NCBI GenBank assembly: GCA_964036155.1
Contig: OZ038423.1
Span: 22,087,249 to 22,151,248 of the forward strand
Direction: 5' to 3'
DNA: 64,000 bases
Origin: Diploscapter coronatus
Lineage: Eukaryota; Nematoda; Chromadorea; Rhabditida; Rhabditidae
Shown: positions 1-9,510 of the stretch, piece after piece
How the letters are laid out: every line of letters starts with the position of its first letter
Position numbering within the stretch: position 1 is the first letter of the stretch
Program-made: the position numbers and the translations under genes
The notes under the pieces: generated by a model
Seen by the model: the letters and a program-made list of their open reading frames with translations, nothing else
The model's database searches: none
Told to the model about the DNA's origin: nothing

Positions 1-1990
1 TGGAGCATATACTTTTGCGGCATTTTATCTAATGCGCATTTTTATATCTCCTAAATTCTTATTTCTGATCCTTTTCCTCATAAAAATCCTTCCATGAAAA
101 GGATTGAATATCCCCTAAAAATCTTGAAAATGAGATTTTTCCTACTCTAATAAGTGCTAATCTCTATATCTTTCGAAGCGAAATTCGTCGAATTTTCTCC
201 ATCCCAAATAACTTTCATTAACTTCAAAGGAAATGTGTTTTACATGCGGGCGATAATCTCCCTTCGAATTACGCTTTTCGCTAATAATATCGCATCAGAG
301 AATGAACCGAATGAAAATTGAAAATAGATATACTGAGCTATCTTCCGGCTATCTTTCGTCATAAGACTAAAAATTCGTAACATAGCTTTGATAATTTTAT
401 ATAAATATTGGCTTTAATGATCCACACGTTCTTCAAATATTTAAAATACAAAAAGGCTTTCTGAAAATGACTAATATTTTGATTTATCAATCAGTCTCAC
501 TGATCTGTATCTTATCATGATAAGATTTCCCTAATTCATTTCCTTGCCCCACCCATTTTCAACCCATTGACTTTGCTTAATTTTAAAAGGCAGAAGCAAT
601 GTTGAGACAAGTTGTGTTGAACAGCACTTTAACTCTTGCTTTTCCTTGCAAAACGAGGAAGAACTTTTCTAATCTCTCCTACCCAACAGAATTTATTTTA
701 TTTTTACTATTTCCCTCCCTGGCTTTTATTTCCCGTCTTCTCTCTATTTTATTTACTATTCCCAATTTTCATACGTATCTTTTTTCCCTCCAATTCATTC
801 AATATTTCCCGTTCTCTAATTATCTCTACCCTCTCTGCCCATTTAACATTCAACTGCAAAAATGCAGAAGTAGATGTGTTTCGGCTCAATTTTTGCCGTC
901 AACCAGCAAAAAGCTAAATTTCTTCCATTTTGCCACTTTTTCTTTGTTTTTGCCTCCATTTTGCAATGATATTTTCTCTTTTTCTCTCATGTTTTCAATG
1001 CTATTTCTCATTTTATTTTTTCCCTCTCATTTCTAAGCGATATTTCTTCCAAAAGCACCACAGGCCTCAGATTGGTTTCTCCACTTTTTATCTTCTCACA
1101 CAAAAACTTTTGTTTCTCTCTGACTAAAAGACATAAAATTAGCAGAAAGATAAGACAAAGAATTTGTTGATACAAAGTGAGAAGGGTTATTGAATTTTTA
1201 GGAAAAAGCGTTTTGTGAAAATTTAGAGAATAGTTCAAAGGGCCCATTATTTAGTCTTCATTTTCTTTGTTTTTTTCCTTTATCTCTCTCTGGTTTCTCT
1301 AATATCACTAATTCATTTTCTGCTTCTCTAATGCTCTTTTCTTTAGGTTTTGTTTCTTTCTGTGCTCATGTCTTTTTCCGACAAGTTTTAATGAAAATCG
1401 AACGGCGTTTTTCCGTTTATATTTGGACTAAACAATTCTTTCTAGATATCAACGAAATTTTTGCCAAATTGATTCTAGACTATTTTCTAAGAAGTATTCT
1501 CCTCCATGGATTAGAAATATTTCCTAGCTATATGTGAAACTAAAAAAGCAGGAAATTATTCGCCATTCTCTAGTATTTTTGAAACATTCTCTCAAACTTA
1601 GATAGATTTATAAACAAAAACACTCAAATCCGGTAAATGACACTGAGCGCGATCCCATATATGAACTCCTTCAAATGGGCTGATTTATGGGTCGTTCGGT
1701 GGCATCCCCTGGTTTTGAGAAATTGAAATTTTGCGAAAAAAATGCTTCTTATTTTTCTCATATAGGTAAGTAAAACATCTTCTATTCAGAAAATTTCTAA
1801 AATAACCTTCTTACCTTTTCAAAACATGCTACTGGGAATGAAATAAAATCGATATTTCATTTAAAAAAATAATCTAAAAATGACTTTCGACGATAGTTAA
1901 ATTTAAAAAAAAAAAAAACTGGAGAAAAACACATGAGGTAATGTTTGCAAAGTTTCCGAGCAAAAGTTGATTGATGTTGTGATTTTGCAG
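1..1990 (+). other. Probable long intron of the LRRC47-like gene, no exon recognised
   Basis: AT-rich DNA ending in a good splice acceptor at 1989-1990. From about 600 to 1400 the plus strand is dominated by runs of T and TC separated by short spacers, and recurrently carries the word CTATTT. ORFs here, for example 599-1036, translate to F/S/L-rich low-complexity protein and are not credible genes. No leucine-rich-repeat exon that would supply the missing N-terminal half of the downstream gene was found, so those exons should lie left of the window. A GTAAGTA donor-like site at 1765 has no recognisable exon before it. Confidence 0.5.
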
Positions 1991-3086
1991 ATCACGGCTC
2001 TGCACAAAAAGGATCCGGTGACTGGTAGCGAGCTGTTGGAGGCATTGATGAAAGACGCGGAATTAGCCAGGAAGAGGACCAAGAGGAGTCAACTCAACCC
2101 ATTGCATAGGTGAATTTTTATGCAAATGAAAATTTTGAAAGGAAATATATTGAAAAGAAGAAGTGCATGACCATTATTACAACCTATAGATTTCTAATGA
2201 AAAAGGATTTTTCTCCGAATTTACATATCATCAATAATAATCCAATACTGAAATTTATTTTTGTTCCAAATTTATTAATTCCTTGAAGCATATATAAAAT
2301 TTTTAGGTATTTGCATTTGGTGAAGGACGAGCCTGAATTCGCGTGTCTCGTGGACAAAACTGGGCTGGTGATCAGTCTGCCGCCCATCACTAACAGTGAC
2401 CATACAAAAGTAAGAAAATTTATTTATCCGAAATAATCTTCAAAGTAACTAAAATTGAAATCGTGGGAAAAATCAACCTTTTTATTTCAATTTTTTTATT
2501 ACTAAAATTATTTTCAAGAAATTTTAACAATTTTTCAGTTGTCCGAAAACACGACGAGCATTTGGATGGAAGTTTCCTCGCCAGAATCGCTCTCGATCTG
2601 CAGACAGGTCATGGAGGAACTCATCAAAGAATCCATCGCCATTTTCCCGGATGCACAAATAGAACAGGTCATCTTTACCAATCTTTAATTTTTTTTTAAA
2701 TGTTGTCGCAAGGCAAACCTGAAATTTACTAATTCATTACCTTATTTCTATCGATAGTTTGGTTTATGCAAAACTCTTAATGTAGTAAATATTGATCTGG
2801 TAGTATTTTTTCGATTTCTAAAATTTGTAATTTTTAGGAGACTCATTCCCGAATTAATTCGATCCTTTCAATTAGGATATTTATCTTTTCTTGACACATA
2901 TGTAAAACTTTTGTTGTGGACAAAAATGATATTCACCCAAGGCGATTTTAGAATTTCCTGAAACATATTCAATTTCAGGTGCGGGTCGAGGACTCCGTTC
3001 AATCCCAGTTGGTTTCTGTGTTTCCGGATAAAAACGACCTGACCGGAATGACCGTCAAAAGGGTGCAAAATCAGTCGACTGCATAA
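1991..3086 (+). CDS. LRRC47: LRRC47-like protein, C-terminal part (partial, 5' end outside window)
   Basis: Four exons join in phase: 1991-2109, 2307-2409, 2539-2667 and 2979-3086 (TAA). The translation starts inside the protein. It contains the segment NPLHRYLHLV followed by LPPITNSDHTK and a stretch beginning TTSIWMEV, and ends after VFPDKNDL. This order matches the tRNA-binding B3/B4-type domain in the C-terminal half of LRRC47, which is related to the beta subunit of phenylalanyl-tRNA synthetase (FARSB). The leucine-rich repeats expected upstream are not in the window. FARSB itself was considered, but the basic helix ending KRSQLNPLHR and the short tail after the domain fit LRRC47 better. 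The protein is probably cytoplasmic and its molecular role is poorly defined. The donor at 2668 (GTCATC) is weak but keeps the frame. Confidence 0.85.
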
Positions 3087-3315
3087 TTTCTCCGGTTATT
3101 TTGAGGAGTTCGGGAAATTGTAGATTTCGAGTTATACGGTCTTAAGAAAGAAATACGACAATCAATACTCGTTTTCTTGTGATTTCTTCATGGTTTTTCT
3201 ACAGTTTTCCCAATCCAGAATTTTATTTTGTTTTGTTGCTCATTCTGTTGTTTTAGGAATTTCGTTGATAATTTTATTGAAATGAAACGCTGTTATTTTT
3301 AAGAGCCATTCCACG

Positions 3316-3321
3316 AATAAA
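3316..3321 (+). terminator. Poly(A) signal AATAAA of the LRRC47-like gene
   Basis: A canonical AATAAA hexamer lies 230 bases after the TAA stop at 3084-3086, with no better signal closer. Confidence 0.5.
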
Positions 3322-3919
3322 CAACAACTATCAAAGGGGGTCCGGACAATTGCAAAAGTGTCACGGATCCGAATCAAACCCATATGGGCCAAGTTACCAT
3401 TTTTAACAAAGACCCATCATGTTATATACCAAATGGAAGCCCTTATTAAACTGAGTAATATGTTGAAAACCACTTGAAAAATAGATTAGCCTATCGTCTT
3501 TTTATGGTCATTTGAAGTTACTCCATTTTTGGCAATTTTCAGCAGATGGCTATAGCCAATTATAATGATGGTATAATGAAACGACTTGCTGTATTTGGTA
3601 GAAATAGACTCGATTATTACTCTCCAGTCAATTTTGAGTCGATTGATATCCATTTTGGTATGGTATCACTCGGGTACCATATGGGTGGTATAACATGGAC
3701 CCATATGATAACACGGTAAAGTGGTAGAACGATATCTAGGAAGCAAAAATGAAGTATTGCCCTTCAACTGCTATATTCCGAAAAGATTTTTCGATTTTTC
3801 TGGAATAATAACTCACTTCAAAGTGGGTATTTTCGAGGGGTGTGTTAGAATAAGTTGATCAATTTTCGATGTGCTATCAATTATTTATTGTTTTTCTTTA
3901 ATTTATTAGATCTCATTAA
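3322..3919. repeat. Probable decayed repeat DNA left of the hairpin element
   Basis: There is no coding exon. The stretch has several short self-complementary blocks (around CCATATGGG, GGTACC and TGGCTATAGCCA) typical of old repetitive DNA. If the adjacent hairpin inserted into the integrase, the lost part of that gene should continue on the minus strand from 3915 downward. The first dozen codons there are open, but the frame then stops and no further integrase motif is recognisable. Confidence 0.35.
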
Positions 3920-4689
3920 GAGTGAATGTCAGGAAAAACCAAAGTTTTAGCAAAGGGGTGTTTCCAAAGGTCCGTCGATTTGGCTGATTTTCACATATAT
4001 TGTTCAGTTTTTCACGCTGATTCTCGTGGTGTGATTTGTTTTTCATAAAAATTATCGTATGCAGGGTTACGGTAGCTTAAAGTTTTGACAGACCTGACCT
4101 CAGGAAAAAATTCATAACTTTCTTATTTCTGAGCCGAATCGAACGGGGTTTTCAGCATTTAATAGCCCACGAAAAACTCTACAAATAATGTAACTACGAC
4201 CATCTGCTAGGGCCAACAGTTTCCCGCCAAAAAAATAATTTCCGAAAAAGTGACCCTGGCCGACTGCAGTTTTTCATTTTTTTACCCAAATTAGAGTTTC
4301 GACCCCAAGCTGGAAATTGGTTTATTTTGTAGAGAATTAAATTCTGCATCTGAATATGTAAAAATTTTCAAAAAAAAAGGGTCGTCGAAACCACGAAAAA
4401 TGCGTCCGAACGCATAAAACCAGGGTGATTATTACATAGCATCAACTTTGACCCCCATAACTTTCTTATTTCTAAATCAAATTGAATGATTATTTTTTTA
4501 TTTTGTAGATCTTGAGTAGAGGAATAAATTAAAAATACAAATAAAATTTTTAGAAGTTAATTTTAGCGGGAAAAAATTACCCGAAGTTACCCTATATATT
4601 TGTACTACGCTTACGCGTAAACGACGTTGGGAAAAATTCGTCCTTCTAGTATGTTGTGTAGATGGACATGGTGAACAACTTTTGTTCCA
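3920..4689 (+). repeat. Left arm of the long inverted repeat
   Basis: It pairs with 4827-5587 in inverted orientation. Easily aligned blocks include CATAACTTTCTTATTTCTGA at about 4112 with its complement near 5390, and CTGCTAGGGCCAACAG near 4204 with its complement near 5299. The two arms differ at many single positions, so the element is not a very recent copy. Confidence 0.8.
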
Positions 4690-4826
4690 AGACTGACCTC
4701 GGATTCACATTCGTATGAGCTCCAGAATTTTTTAAAGTATAATGGTCAAATTCAGCATAATGCCCTTATAATACAAATTTTCAAAAAATCGTATCTCCCT
4801 ATGTATGCGCATTCTAGAATAAGTTC

Positions 4827-5587
4827 TGGAACAAAAGTTGATCAACTTAAAGAGCTCTACAAGATTCCATGGAGAAACTCCGACGTTAACTCACATTACA
4901 TTTGTAAACACAATACGGGTATATAGGGTAACTTCGGATAATTTTTTCCCACCAAAATTAATTTAAAAAATTTTCTTTTTGTTTTTAATTTATTCTCCTA
5001 TTCAAAATATACAAAATAAAAAAATAATCATTCAATTTGATTCAGAAATAAGAAAGTTATGGGGGGTCAAAGTTGATGCTATGTAATAATCACCCTGGTT
5101 TTACGCGTTCAGACGCATTTTTCGTGGTTTCGACGACCCTTTTTTTTGAAAATTTTCGCATATTCAGATGGAGAATTTAATTCTCTACAAAATAAGTTCT
5201 TTTCCAGCTTGGGGACGAAACTCTAATTTGGGGAAAAAATCGAAAAACTGCAGTCGGCCAGGGTCGCATTTTCGGAAATTAATTTTTTGACAGGAAACTG
5301 TTGGCCCTAGCAGATGGTCGTAGTTACATTATTTGTAGAGTTTTTCGTGGGCTATTCAATGCTGAAAACCCCGTTCGATTCGGCTCAGAAATAAGAAAGT
5401 TATGAATTTTTTTCCGAGGTCGGATCTGTCAAAACTTCAAGCTACCGTAATCCTGCATACGATAATTTTTATGAAAAACAAATCACACCACGAGAATCAG
5501 CGTGAAAAACTGAACAATATATGTGAAAATCAGCCAAATCGACAGACCCCTGGAAACACCGACTTTGGTCCTTACTGACATTCACTC
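4827..5587 (-). repeat. Right arm of the long inverted repeat
   Basis: Reverse complement of 3920-4689. The minus-strand ORF that enters this arm from the integrase fragment reads through about 38 arm-derived codons before its stop at 5469-5471; that tail is not integrase sequence. Confidence 0.8.
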
Positions 5588-6131
5588 TTAAAGGAACTAC
5601 CCAAGCGTACTTACTGAAACAGTCTATAACTGTCAGAAGATACTTGTAATTATTATTTTCTTCTGAGTAGGGAATCATTTCTACTAGATCTGATTGCCAT
5701 TGATCATCTATTCCATTAAAGTAAACTCTTTGACTCTTAAAATTTTTACGAGCTGGCTTGTGGAGAGTGTAGACATCTTGCTGATTCAAGAACTCTTTCA
5801 CAATTTTTGGAGATTTCTCGGTTATCCTAGCTAACTCATTGATACCACAAAATCCACTAAATGGAGAATAATAAGTTTTTTCTAGAATCTCTAATGATTT
5901 ATCCGAAGGAGTTCGAATTCCAAGAGAACCAGATTTATCTTTTTCCTCTTTTAATTTTTCAAATCCTGATCCACCTTGTATCTTTCTTTCACTACAAATG
6001 AACTTACACTTCGTGGTGTTGCATTTCTCACACTTTCCCTTTATCATGGATCTATTGCTCTTGGAAATTATCTGTGATGTGTCAATAGTATGGGTTTTCT
6101 CTTTACAATTGAAACAGAAAATTAACAACAT
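5588..6131 (-). pseudogene. Truncated Polinton/Maverick-type DDE integrase
   Basis: About 180 residues are integrase-like. The N-terminus has two CxxC knuckles (CFNC and CEKC) in a small zinc-ribbon-like module that resembles domains seen in Polinton and adintovirus proteins. Next comes a helical segment with YYSPFSGFCGINELAR and the block QQDVYTLHKPAR, and then the start of the retroviral-type integrase core: DDQWQSDLVEM, holding the first catalytic aspartate, and LTVIDCFSKYAWVVPL. This series is typical of Polinton/Maverick integrases and the related transposon-derived nematode proteins. The frame then meets the TTAA at 5588-5591 and leaves integrase homology, so the second catalytic Asp and the Glu are missing and the copy should be inactive. 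No polymerase B, ATPase or capsid gene of a full Polinton is visible nearby. Confidence 0.8.
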
Positions 6132-6200
6132 TTATTAGAATGAGAAAAGATAGAAGAATAACAATTATTATTGGTGACAGTATGGTTATTATTTATTAAA

Positions 6201-6277
6201 ACCAGTATGGATATATTTTATAAATACCGGTAAAGCAATAGTTTATAAATACCAGTATGGCTATATTTTATAAATAC
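6201..6277. repeat. Two-copy direct repeat, 50-bp period
   Basis: The unit ACCAGTATGG followed by NTATATTTTATAAATAC occurs at 6201-6227 and again at 6251-6277. A third partial copy starts near 6177. It lies just upstream of the integrase fragment's ATG and may be part of the same old element. Confidence 0.6.
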
Positions 6278-6325
6278 TAGCACAATGCAACAACATTATC
6301 TAATACTAATAACAATTAGTAACAA

Positions 6326-6715
6326 CTAATACTCTTCAAGTTGTCGAAGATCTTCTGCTGTATCTCTTGCTTTAATCTTCCTGTCTCTTTCAGCTCGATG
6401 TAGTTTCATTAACTTTTCACGCTGTGTTTTCAGTAGGTTCTTCTTCTGAAAAATGTCCAATCATTGAAAATAATCAAGCTTGGTTATTTGACAAATTTGA
6501 ATGAATGCAATCCTCCGGATCTAGGAGTCGAAGACTCAGCAAAATGTAATTTTTCAATTACCAATCTTTCGTTGAAGCTGTTCCAAAGAAGCAACCTCCA
6601 ACTCCTTTCGAAACTCTTCTCGTTGAGTATCGAGTAGCTCCACCTTCGAAAAACATGCAGTCATAGTCTTCTTTGGATCTTCAACATCCATGGGAGTTGG
6701 AACATTTCCACTCAT
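6326..6715 (-). CDS. Small charged coiled-coil protein of unknown function, possibly decayed
   Basis: I do not recognise this gene. One exon runs from an ATG at 6715 to a donor after 6562 (51 codons plus one base, starting MSGNVPTPMDVED, then a heptad-like charged helix). A second exon opens after a TTTTTCAG acceptor at 6445 and ends at TAG 6326-6328 (KTQREKLMKLHRAERDRK and an acidic tail LRQLEEY). Both segments have the G+C content and amphipathic helices of real exons. However, the simple splice leaves one extra base and breaks the second frame, so either a microexon lies between 6446 and 6561 or the gene is mutated. It is next to the integrase fragment on the same strand, so it could belong to the same element. 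Confidence 0.4.
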
Positions 6716-7353
6716 TACGAGAATAGGACTTGTCTGAAAAGAACATTTTTAAAATTTGAAGTGATACGGAAAACTTTGAAGTCAGTTATAAGCGACAAAG
6801 AGATAATTTATGCAAGAAATTTGAGCAAAAGTGGAGAAATTCTGCGAGAGAAACCACTCTCAAATGAGACACTTCACCGATCTCTTTTACCCAACAACAC
6901 ACACTCTTGAAATGGCACCTTCTCGAAGGTTAGGGTGTGACCACTCTCTCTTTCTCCTTCAGTTCTCTCAATTTGTGACGCCTTCGTCCTGGCACTTTCT
7001 CGATGTTTAACTTTCTCCATGCTCATCATTGCAGATAAATATGTATGTGTGACAGATGGCAGTTCTCTCTTTGATCGAACGACAATTCTCTTTAGGTGCC
7101 GTGTGTGTGCTAGATCCCCCTCTTCACTAACAGCGGGGATAACCAAGTACAATAACGAATATGCGTCTGGGGCAGTCTCCTCCAAGGAATATACTCCCTC
7201 ATCTCTTGTCAAGTCTACAATCTGACTCTCTCACAGGGACCTCTTTCGCTCACCAATTTTTTCTCGCTCCGTCTTACCTTATTATTGCAATCCATCACTC
7301 CCTTTCGATCTCATGCACTTCTCGTGAGAGACATGTACATCGCATTGTGGATC
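6716..7353. other. Gene-free stretch with pyrimidine/purine tracts
   Basis: CTCT/TTTC tracts around 6940-7010 and 7205-7260 suggest promoter-like DNA upstream of the small secreted-protein gene. The 112-codon minus ORF at 6874-7212 has no start context, splice sites or known motif and is probably chance. Confidence 0.4.
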
Positions 7354-7373
7354 GAGAGAGAGAGAGAGAGAGA
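7354..7373. repeat. (GA)n microsatellite
   Basis: Ten uninterrupted GA dinucleotides, about 80 bases upstream of the first possible start codon of the secreted-protein gene. Confidence 0.9.
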
Positions 7374-7456
7374 TAGGTCAATTGGTGATAAGGAAAGCCC
7401 CGCCTAGATGTAGATAGATCTAGATGTAGATGATGTACATTAGTCAGTGTGTGACG

Positions 7457-8023
7457 ATGGGTGATCTATCGCTGTTGCTGCTTCTTACTCTTTCACTTCC
7501 TTCTTCTGCCGCCGTCCCATCTCTTTCACAGATATTCATGGATGCTTCTAACTGCGTCCACCTGCGATGCGAGTGGCGAGGAGTAGGAAAGCAATGCAAA
7601 TCTGTCACGACCCTCCAAAAGGTAAGCGAGCCAACCTTAACTTCTAATATCACAACTATTTAAGGATGGCAGTGGATATTATTTCAAATTTCTTAAGGAC
7701 GACGAGTCAGATGACGATCTTCTCACACGCATAAAGGTACGAGAGCGAAAGAGATGGGCTCCTGCTCATATAGCTTTATTATCTCCCAAAATAGAATAAG
7801 TCTTCCACCAGAAGAAGAAAAGAAAAGAAACTTTCAGGGTCGTCATCCTTTGAATACATTCACGATCGTGAACAACGTTGAACTGGGTGAAATGTGTAAG
7901 GGGAGACGACTGTGGTGCAATGTAGCCCAACAGTTTCTTAGCGGAAGAGCTTACGAGGAGTTCTTCGAACATCTACTAAGCCCTGGCATTCCCCTCGCCC
8001 TCAGACCGAAGCTCCACTGCTAA
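7457..8023 (+). CDS. Small secreted cysteine-containing protein, unknown family
   Basis: Three exons with phase-0 introns: 7457-7621, 7665-7736 and 7838-8023 (TAA), giving about 140 residues. The N-terminus MGDLSLLLLLTLSLPSSAAV is a clear signal peptide. Two in-frame upstream ATGs (7430 and 7433) would add nine residues, but 7457 gives the better signal peptide. The mature part holds six cysteines (in NCVHLRC, KQCK, MCKG, WCN and the final HC), an acidic patch DDESDDD at the end of exon 2, and no domain I recognise. Secretion is supported by the sequence, but the function is unknown. A gene of similar size, with the same three-exon, phase-0 layout and also six cysteines, lies 294 bases downstream on the same strand, so the two may be diverged duplicates. 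Confidence 0.75.
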
Positions 8024-8043
8024 ATCCAAGCAATTATTTAAGC

Positions 8044-8067
8044 TTGTTGTTGTTGTTGTTGTTGTTG
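8044..8067. repeat. (TTG)8 microsatellite in the 3' UTR
   Basis: Eight perfect TTG units, 20 bases after the stop codon at 8023 and before the AATAAA signals. Confidence 0.9.
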
Positions 8068-8093
8068 TCCGTTTACTTTAGTATTGCATTATA

Positions 8094-8103
8094 AATAAAT
8101 AAA
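8094..8103 (+). terminator. Overlapping poly(A) signals (AATAAATAAA)
   Basis: Two overlapping AATAAA hexamers lie about 70 bases after the stop of the first secreted-protein gene. Confidence 0.65.
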
Positions 8104-8317
8104 AATAACACTTTTCTTGTTTCTCGTTAAACGTTTTACATGTGCTTGAAAGAGATGGGACGATGACATCCCATGGAATTAAAGGGTGATTCAACACCTC
8201 TTCTCATTTTGTTTTGTCTTCGACTCAATGCCCGCTTCAATTTTCAGGTTGTTTTGTCTCTGTTCTCTGCTATTTATTCATGGAGAGAATCTTCAATTCC
8301 TCTATCGTTCTCCCAAA

Positions 8318-8931
8318 ATGAAGATAATTCCACTTCTTGTCGTCTTAAGTATTGCAAACGTCTGCTCAGCACACTACAAGGTAAGGCGAACTATACATCT
8401 TGCTAGAATTCTAGAAAGTACCTTTCGCCTTAGTATATTCCGTTGATCTTGATTCAATCTTAACGACAAACCTCAAATGGTCCAATTTTAGCTCACAAGA
8501 TTTGTGTTATTATATACACTTGAATTTTCATTGTTCATTAAACTCATTCAATTTAGAATTGTGAATGGGTCCCGACGTTCTATTGCGGAGGAGAATTGTT
8601 CAGCTGTATAGGACGTATCAAAATCGGACTCAATGCATTAACTTCTGAAGAAGCGAAAAACGTTGAGAGGCAGATTCGCGTAAGCAGAATTTTGATATGT
8701 TTGTTTGTTTCTTTCATCCTCATATCAACGCTTATATTCGTTCATCGAAATAGTTAGAATAAGATGATTTCTTTCAAGAAGGAAAAATTTTAAAATGTTC
8801 AGAACGAGTTGAAGTCGTGGGGGGTGAACATCGTCGGTGCGATTAAGAACTTCACTGGGGAATGTTCATTTGACCCCAAGCTGTCTCGTTTAGTCCAAGG
8901 ACAAAAAATTTGCTGTGAATTGACGCTTTAA
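8318..8931 (+). CDS. Second small secreted cysteine-containing protein, unknown family
   Basis: Three exons, all introns phase 0: 8318-8380, 8557-8679 and 8803-8931 (TAA), giving about 104 residues. MKIIPLLVVLSIANVCSA is a signal peptide, with cleavage expected after CSA. The mature protein has six cysteines: three early (NCEW, YCGG, SCIG) and three late (ECSF and the pair in ICCEL). Between them is an amphipathic helix around LTSEEAKNVERQIR and one N-glycosylation sequon, NFTG. I cannot assign a family. The layout resembles the preceding gene (signal-peptide exon, two short exons, six cysteines, similar size). The spacing of the first cysteines differs, so common ancestry is an inference. 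Confidence 0.75.
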
Positions 8932-9510
8932 AATGTCCATTCTCATATTGAATAAGTGTCCTATCCATGTACTACACAGCAACGGTAGTGGCAAAGTCGT
9001 TAGCACTGGGCCAGGAGAGAAAGAGTAAGGAAGTACCAGTCAACCCTAGCCTGGACGTATATACTTTCCATTATTTTTGGAATAACAGACCCAATGAGTT
9101 CCTTGACCTTCTGAAGAATCTAAATTCACAATTCCTACTTCCTGGGAATTTACCTTATCCGGCAAAGTGTCTCGCATGAAGATTCCTCGGAAGTTCTTTA
9201 TTTTTAAGACTTTTACAAGATTCAAGAGATCAAGATTTGTCAGAGGCTTCAGGTCTTTTGTAAAATGCATTTATTAAGCATATTTTTTATTCAAATTGTT
9301 AGCGCAGTTTTCTCGACCACTTCGACCACTGAATTTCGACCACATTTTCTAGCGCACCCATTGAGGCATTTTAGACCACTTTAAAAAATTGTCAAATATG
9401 ACACATTTTCAAAGAATTTAGACAAGTTTTTGATTAAAATAAGCCTGAAAATGGCTTAAAAATGCAAAAATTGAGGATGGTCGAAAAGGTGCGCTAGAAC
9501 GGCTTTTTAC
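8932..9510. repeat. Short dispersed-word region (TCGACCAC / TAGCGCA)
   Basis: No gene. TCGACCAC occurs three times within 9313-9343, next to TAGCGCAG (9300) and TAGCGCAC (9348). The same two words recur in inverse orientation as GGTCGAAA and GTGCGCTAG near 9478-9498. The arrangement looks like a small rearranged inverted repeat. The ORF at 8967-9179 has no splice or homology support. Confidence 0.4.

Larger units (their letters stand above)
3920..5587. mobile_element. Long-arm inverted-repeat (foldback) element flanked by TTAA
   Basis: The left arm (about 3920-4689) and right arm (about 4827-5587) are reverse complements of one another, with scattered mismatches and small indels over some 760 bases. 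They enclose a spacer of about 140 bases. Both ends carry the same termini (GAGTGAATGTCAG inward), and TTAA lies immediately outside each end, at 3916-3919 and 5588-5591. That is the arrangement left by TTAA-specific transposition, as known for piggyBac transposases. No transposase or other ORF is encoded, so the element is non-autonomous. A transcript across it would fold into a very long double-stranded RNA. The element sits where a Polinton-type integrase reading frame is broken. TTAA is palindromic, so a chance match of four bases is possible. Confidence 0.75.

Noticed and set aside
599..1036. 145-codon plus-strand ORF
   Set aside because: F/S/L-rich low complexity translated from T-rich DNA; no splice, start or domain evidence.
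1991..3086. First LRRC47-like exons read as phenylalanyl-tRNA synthetase beta subunit
   Set aside because: The B3/B4-like motif is shared, but the preceding basic helix and the stop soon after the domain fit LRRC47, and no synthetase catalytic motifs follow.
5469..5587. C-terminal extension of the integrase ORF
   Set aside because: This part is the right arm of the inverted repeat; it reads open by chance and has no integrase motif.
6874..7212. 112-codon minus-strand ORF
   Set aside because: No recognisable motif, no good start context, and it overlaps promoter-like CT tracts.
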